Part shown: positions 61,390 through 64,000 of the stretch, in pieces
Numbering within the stretch: the first letter of the stretch is position 1
Layout of the letters: each line of letters begins with the position of its first letter
Source of the DNA: an uncultured Oscillospiraceae bacterium
Lineage (GTDB): Bacteria; Bacillota; Clostridia; Oscillospirales; Oscillospiraceae
Length of the DNA: 64,000 bases
NCBI GenBank assembly: GCA_947629915.1
Contig: CANRFN010000007.1
Location: 1-64,000, forward strand
Reading direction: 5' to 3'
Translations under genes and position numbers: made by a program
Notes under the pieces: model-generated
Told to the model about the DNA's origin: nothing
The model's input: only the letters and a program-made list of their open reading frames with translations
Databases searched by the model: none

Positions 61390-63654
61390 TCACTCACCTA
61401 CCTTATAGGACATGGCATCCACGGTCACGCCGTCTCCGGTGAGGCTGGAGTTGGTGTAATTGACGTAGATCCGTACCCCGTTTTCATATGTGACCTTCAC
61501 CAGGCCGTTGTCGAGGATCTCATGATCGGAGATGGTGGAGGTGCCTACCAGTTCCGCCAGGGCGCGAAGTTCTCTGTCGTACTGGGCGATTGTGGCGCGA
61601 TAGTTCTCAATTTCCAGAGAGTAGAGGTTGTTGGAGTTAGTGTAGATCAGCTTGGAGGAGTCCTCTGCGGTGACATAGAAGGACGGATACATGCCGGATT
61701 CCACCATCTTCAGGAAGTTCTCGGTCTTGTTGGCCTCGAAGTTCACGTAGTCGGAATAGGTGGGGACGATGCCCTTCAGCACCAGGGACAGGAACGGGAC
61801 CTCTTCATCCACATAGAGGTAATCAGAGGAGTCCAGCGGCATGTCGAGCATTGCGCTGGCATACTTCCAAAGGTACTGGTTGGGGGTCTCCAGGATCATG
61901 TTCATGCCATTGCTGGTCTCTTCCACAGAGTCCACAAACATGTCCATGGTCTCAGTCCGGGAGTAGTAATTGCCCTTAAAGCTGTAGGAGAACAGGTTGT
62001 TGGTAATACCATCCAGAGCCATGTTCTTGATGTTGTCCTGCTTCATGGATGCGATCAGCTCTGCCAGTCCTTCGCCGGCGTTCTTCGGCATCAGATAGTA
62101 GAAGCTGTCGTAGACCTGTCCATGCACATCCTTCTCGAAGGTTCTCTTGTTGAGCTTCTTCATGACGTTGTACGTGCTGGAGTTGGTCTTGGTGTTCACA
62201 GAGAGGGCATCGTTGTAGAGGTAGATGGTGTTGCCCTGTTCTGCCTCTTCCAGGATGGCCTTGGTCAGGTCGCTGGTGCCGCCGATACTGCTGTCTGCCT
62301 TGTACTTTGCAATCGGGGTGTCATAGAGGCCGCCGTCCTGCCAGCCGCGGTATACGCTGAGCACATTTGTCACGCCCTCACGGCGAAGGCTTGCGTAGAT
62401 GTCCCGAAGCTGCTCCACCGTGGTCATGGGAACTGCGGTGGTGCCCATCAGGAACGCTTCACGCTCGCTGCCTAGAACATCCACGCGGGTGTTGTAGGAC
62501 AGGTTCTGCCGGGAGATCAGGCCGTTGTCCAGCAGGTAATTCCGGTATGCCTTTGCCATGCCCATGTAGTCCGCCTCATCGCCAGAGAGGAGCAGATACC
62601 GTACGGTGAGATCGGAGCGGAGCCGTTCCAACTCCACAGTGGGTGTGGTGCTGGCGGTAGCGGAGTTGGACAGAGGCTGGCTGTACACGTCTCTCTCCAG
62701 GAAGCGGGCAAAGCAGCGGTTGTAGTCCACGCGGGCGCCGTTGGGCTGGGCCTCAATGGTGCACCGCTCATCGCCGCTCTCTACCACTGCGAGATACGCC
62801 TGCTGGTCTTCTGTGTGGGCCATACCGAACACAGGAGCAAGGACGGTGTTGGAGTCTACAACGGTGTCATAGTCGTCCCAGAGGGTGGATCCGGGAACGA
62901 GATCAGTGATGCCAACGTCAGTGCCGTAGATCTGCGTGGTGAAGCCGCTGGCGTAGCGTCCCTCTTTGTCATCCAGATAGATCAGGGCGCCGTTGCCATC
63001 GGGAATCAGCATGTACCCATCCTGTTCATCCAGATAGGTGTAGCCGAAGTACTGGAAGACGCAGAGGGTGTAAATCCAGACATTTTCGTTTTCTTCCTGA
63101 ATGCTCTCATCCGGAACCCGGACCACCAGTTGGTCTCCCTCCAGGCTGACTTCTACGCCAAGGGTAATCCCGTAGTCAGTGAACGTGACCTCAGCATAGA
63201 TGCCGTTGTCCGTATACCAGGTGGTGATGGTGTTCTTTGCAGTGTTCAGATTCAGCTTATCGGAAGTCTTTGTGGTCTTCTCGATGAGGCCCAGGGTGAT
63301 GCCGCTCTGCATAGCGCCGGTCCAGTCTGCATTGCTCTTGCCGTCATTCTTCTCATCCGAGACGGTAGACTCCAGGATGGCGCCGGTCTGCTTGTTCTCC
63401 AACTTAATGGAGAAGCGCGGCTCGTAATAGTACAGGATGTAGTTGTCGCTCTCGGCTACCTGGACGTAGTCGTTCTTGGCATCCACCACGCCTTTTGTGG
63501 CAGGCTTGGGCTGGCTGTGTACGTGGTTGCCGCTGACGATCCGTTCCGGCTGGCTACCCAGATAGATGAAGACACCGGAGATGATCGCTGCGATCAGAAC
63601 GATGACCAGAATGACAGCCAGAATCTTCACTCTTTTGTGCTTCTTAGAAACCAA
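61390..63654 (-). CDS. DUF5696 domain membrane-anchored protein
   Basis: The 754-residue protein has an N-terminal basic stretch and one helix (KILAVILVIVLIAAIISGVFIYLG), the rest lying outside. It matches the DUF5696 family found next to sugar ABC transporters in Bacillota; the pattern YLRRGVT-like repeats of barrel strands (VTNVLSVYRGWQDGGLYD, MALDGITNNLFSYSFKG) suggest a glycosidase-like barrel, but no activity is known. TTG 63654 was chosen because GAGGGGG lies 9 nt upstream; it overlaps the Yip1 gene end by 11 nt. Confidence 0.82.
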   Translation of the reverse strand: MVSKKHKRVKILAVILVIVLIAAIISGVFIYLGSQPERIVSGNHVHSQPKPATKGVVDAKNDYVQVAESDNYILYYYEPRFSIKLENKQTGAILESTVSDEKNDGKSNADWTGAMQSGITLGLIEKTTKTSDKLNLNTAKNTITTWYTDNGIYAEVTFTDYGITLGVEVSLEGDQLVVRVPDESIQEENENVWIYTLCVFQYFGYTYLDEQDGYMLIPDGNGALIYLDDKEGRYASGFTTQIYGTDVGITDLVPGSTLWDDYDTVVDSNTVLAPVFGMAHTEDQQAYLAVVESGDERCTIEAQPNGARVDYNRCFARFLERDVYSQPLSNSATASTTPTVELERLRSDLTVRYLLLSGDEADYMGMAKAYRNYLLDNGLISRQNLSYNTRVDVLGSEREAFLMGTTAVPMTTVEQLRDIYASLRREGVTNVLSVYRGWQDGGLYDTPIAKYKADSSIGGTSDLTKAILEEAEQGNTIYLYNDALSVNTKTNSSTYNVMKKLNKRTFEKDVHGQVYDSFYYLMPKNAGEGLAELIASMKQDNIKNMALDGITNNLFSYSFKGNYYSRTETMDMFVDSVEETSNGMNMILETPNQYLWKYASAMLDMPLDSSDYLYVDEEVPFLSLVLKGIVPTYSDYVNFEANKTENFLKMVESGMYPSFYVTAEDSSKLIYTNSNNLYSLEIENYRATIAQYDRELRALAELVGTSTISDHEILDNGLVKVTYENGVRIYVNYTNSSLTGDGVTVDAMSYKVGE

Positions 63655-64000
63655 GTCTGTACACCCCCTCGCCAACGATAGCAACGATGAAATCGAACAG
63701 TTGTGCCCAGAGTACGTAGATGATAAAGATCAGCAGCGCCAGGATCAGTGCGGTAAAGGCGGTGAGGAAGATAACCTTCACGGTCTCTTTCGCGGTGAAG
63801 TTGTTGACCTCTTTCAGACCCACGATGGCGATGACCACGATCCAGGCATAGATCACGATCTGCAGCATGTTGGTCAGGAAGATCTCGTTCTGGGACAGGA
63901 TATGACTCAGTGCATATTGCACAGGCGTCAGGATCACGTAGGGAAGCAAGCTGTAGCAGAAGAACGTGTAGATCTTCTTCACAGTGCCCTCTCCTTCATT
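63644..64000 (-). CDS. Yip1 family membrane protein, C-terminal part (partial)
   Basis: The frame is open to the window edge, reading NEGEGTVKKIYTFFCYSLLPYVI. This segment is the conserved core of Yip1 domain proteins (GEGT followed by Y-LLPY), so the gene probably continues beyond 64000 and the GTG at 63982 is internal. About three helices are visible. It overlaps the start of the DUF5696 gene, placing it in the same transport operon. Its function there is unknown. Confidence 0.7.
   Translation of the reverse strand, partial: NEGEGTVKKIYTFFCYSLLPYVILTPVQYALSHILSQNEIFLTNMLQIVIYAWIVVIAIVGLKEVNNFTAKETVKVIFLTAFTALILALLIFIIYVLWAQLFDFIVAIVGEGVYRLGF

Overview
This 64 kb window comes from a GC-rich chromosome of an anaerobic, gut-type Bacillota, most likely the Oscillospiraceae/Clostridia. 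Support for that placement comes from the gene families (selenium-dependent molybdenum hydroxylase genes, Se/S-carrier-like DUF3343, YedF, FeoB-associated Cys-rich protein, DUF5696 and Yip1 proteins, CGGGG lipoproteins), AGGAGG ribosome sites and classic sigma-A promoters. The genus cannot be fixed from the sequence alone. I found no rRNA, tRNA, CRISPR array, insertion sequence or prophage.

Region 1 (1-29 kb, plus adenine deaminase at 32.5-34.2 kb) is a purine/nitrogen-heterocycle catabolism and selenium-molybdenum cofactor island. It begins with the end of a YgeW-type carbamoyltransferase, carbamate kinase and guanine deaminase. Next are a three-subunit xanthine-dehydrogenase-type hydroxylase (Mo, FAD and 2Fe-2S subunits) with YqeC, a hydantoinase/dihydropyrimidinase, RidA and an aminotransferase. 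YqeB and XdhC form a second small operon. On the minus strand selD, yedF and a DUF3343 gene (selenium supply) lead into a Crp/Fnr-type regulator. Divergent from selD is a long run: modABC (molybdate uptake), a molybdopterin-binding protein, moaA, moaC and a MogA-MoaE-like fusion. The proposed logic is that purines are deaminated and hydroxylated, the ring is opened, and carbamoyl phosphate is converted to ATP by carbamate kinase. The selenium and molybdenum genes would build the hydroxylase cofactor.

Inside this region lie unrelated genes. They are a lipoprotein with an internally duplicated domain (10.5-12.5 kb), a DUF7309/DUF6930-like protein, and an AT-richer accessory locus at 16.3-19.9 kb. 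That locus has a strong promoter, a small orphan ORF, a 17-bp inverted repeat, two membrane proteins, an ABC ATPase and a membrane-anchored protein.

Region 2 (29-42 kb) holds a hypothetical protein, a MATE transporter, adenine deaminase and a lipoprotein with a decayed partial copy behind it. It also holds a second, frameshifted membrane-protein pair lacking an ATPase, and a feoA-feoA-feoB-Cys-rich iron(II) uptake operon. Three identical-spacing DtxR-like boxes (GTTAG-N6-CTAAC) lie in the feo operon's control regions.

Region 3 (42-64 kb) is a plant-polysaccharide (arabinan/arabinoxylan) locus. On the plus strand: a DUF2264 protein, a cinnamoyl/feruloyl-esterase-like hydrolase, a type-B carboxylesterase and an AraM-type glycerol-1-phosphate dehydrogenase. 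On the minus strand: AraD, an FGGY kinase (ribulokinase), an Asp-box beta-propeller enzyme (possible GH93 exo-arabinanase), an AraC regulator, an MsmX/UgpC-type ATPase, GH51 arabinofuranosidase, a GH43 enzyme, a LamG lipoprotein, a sugar-binding lipoprotein, two permeases, a DUF5696 protein and a partial Yip1 protein. Intercistronic hairpins flank the two surface lipoprotein genes.
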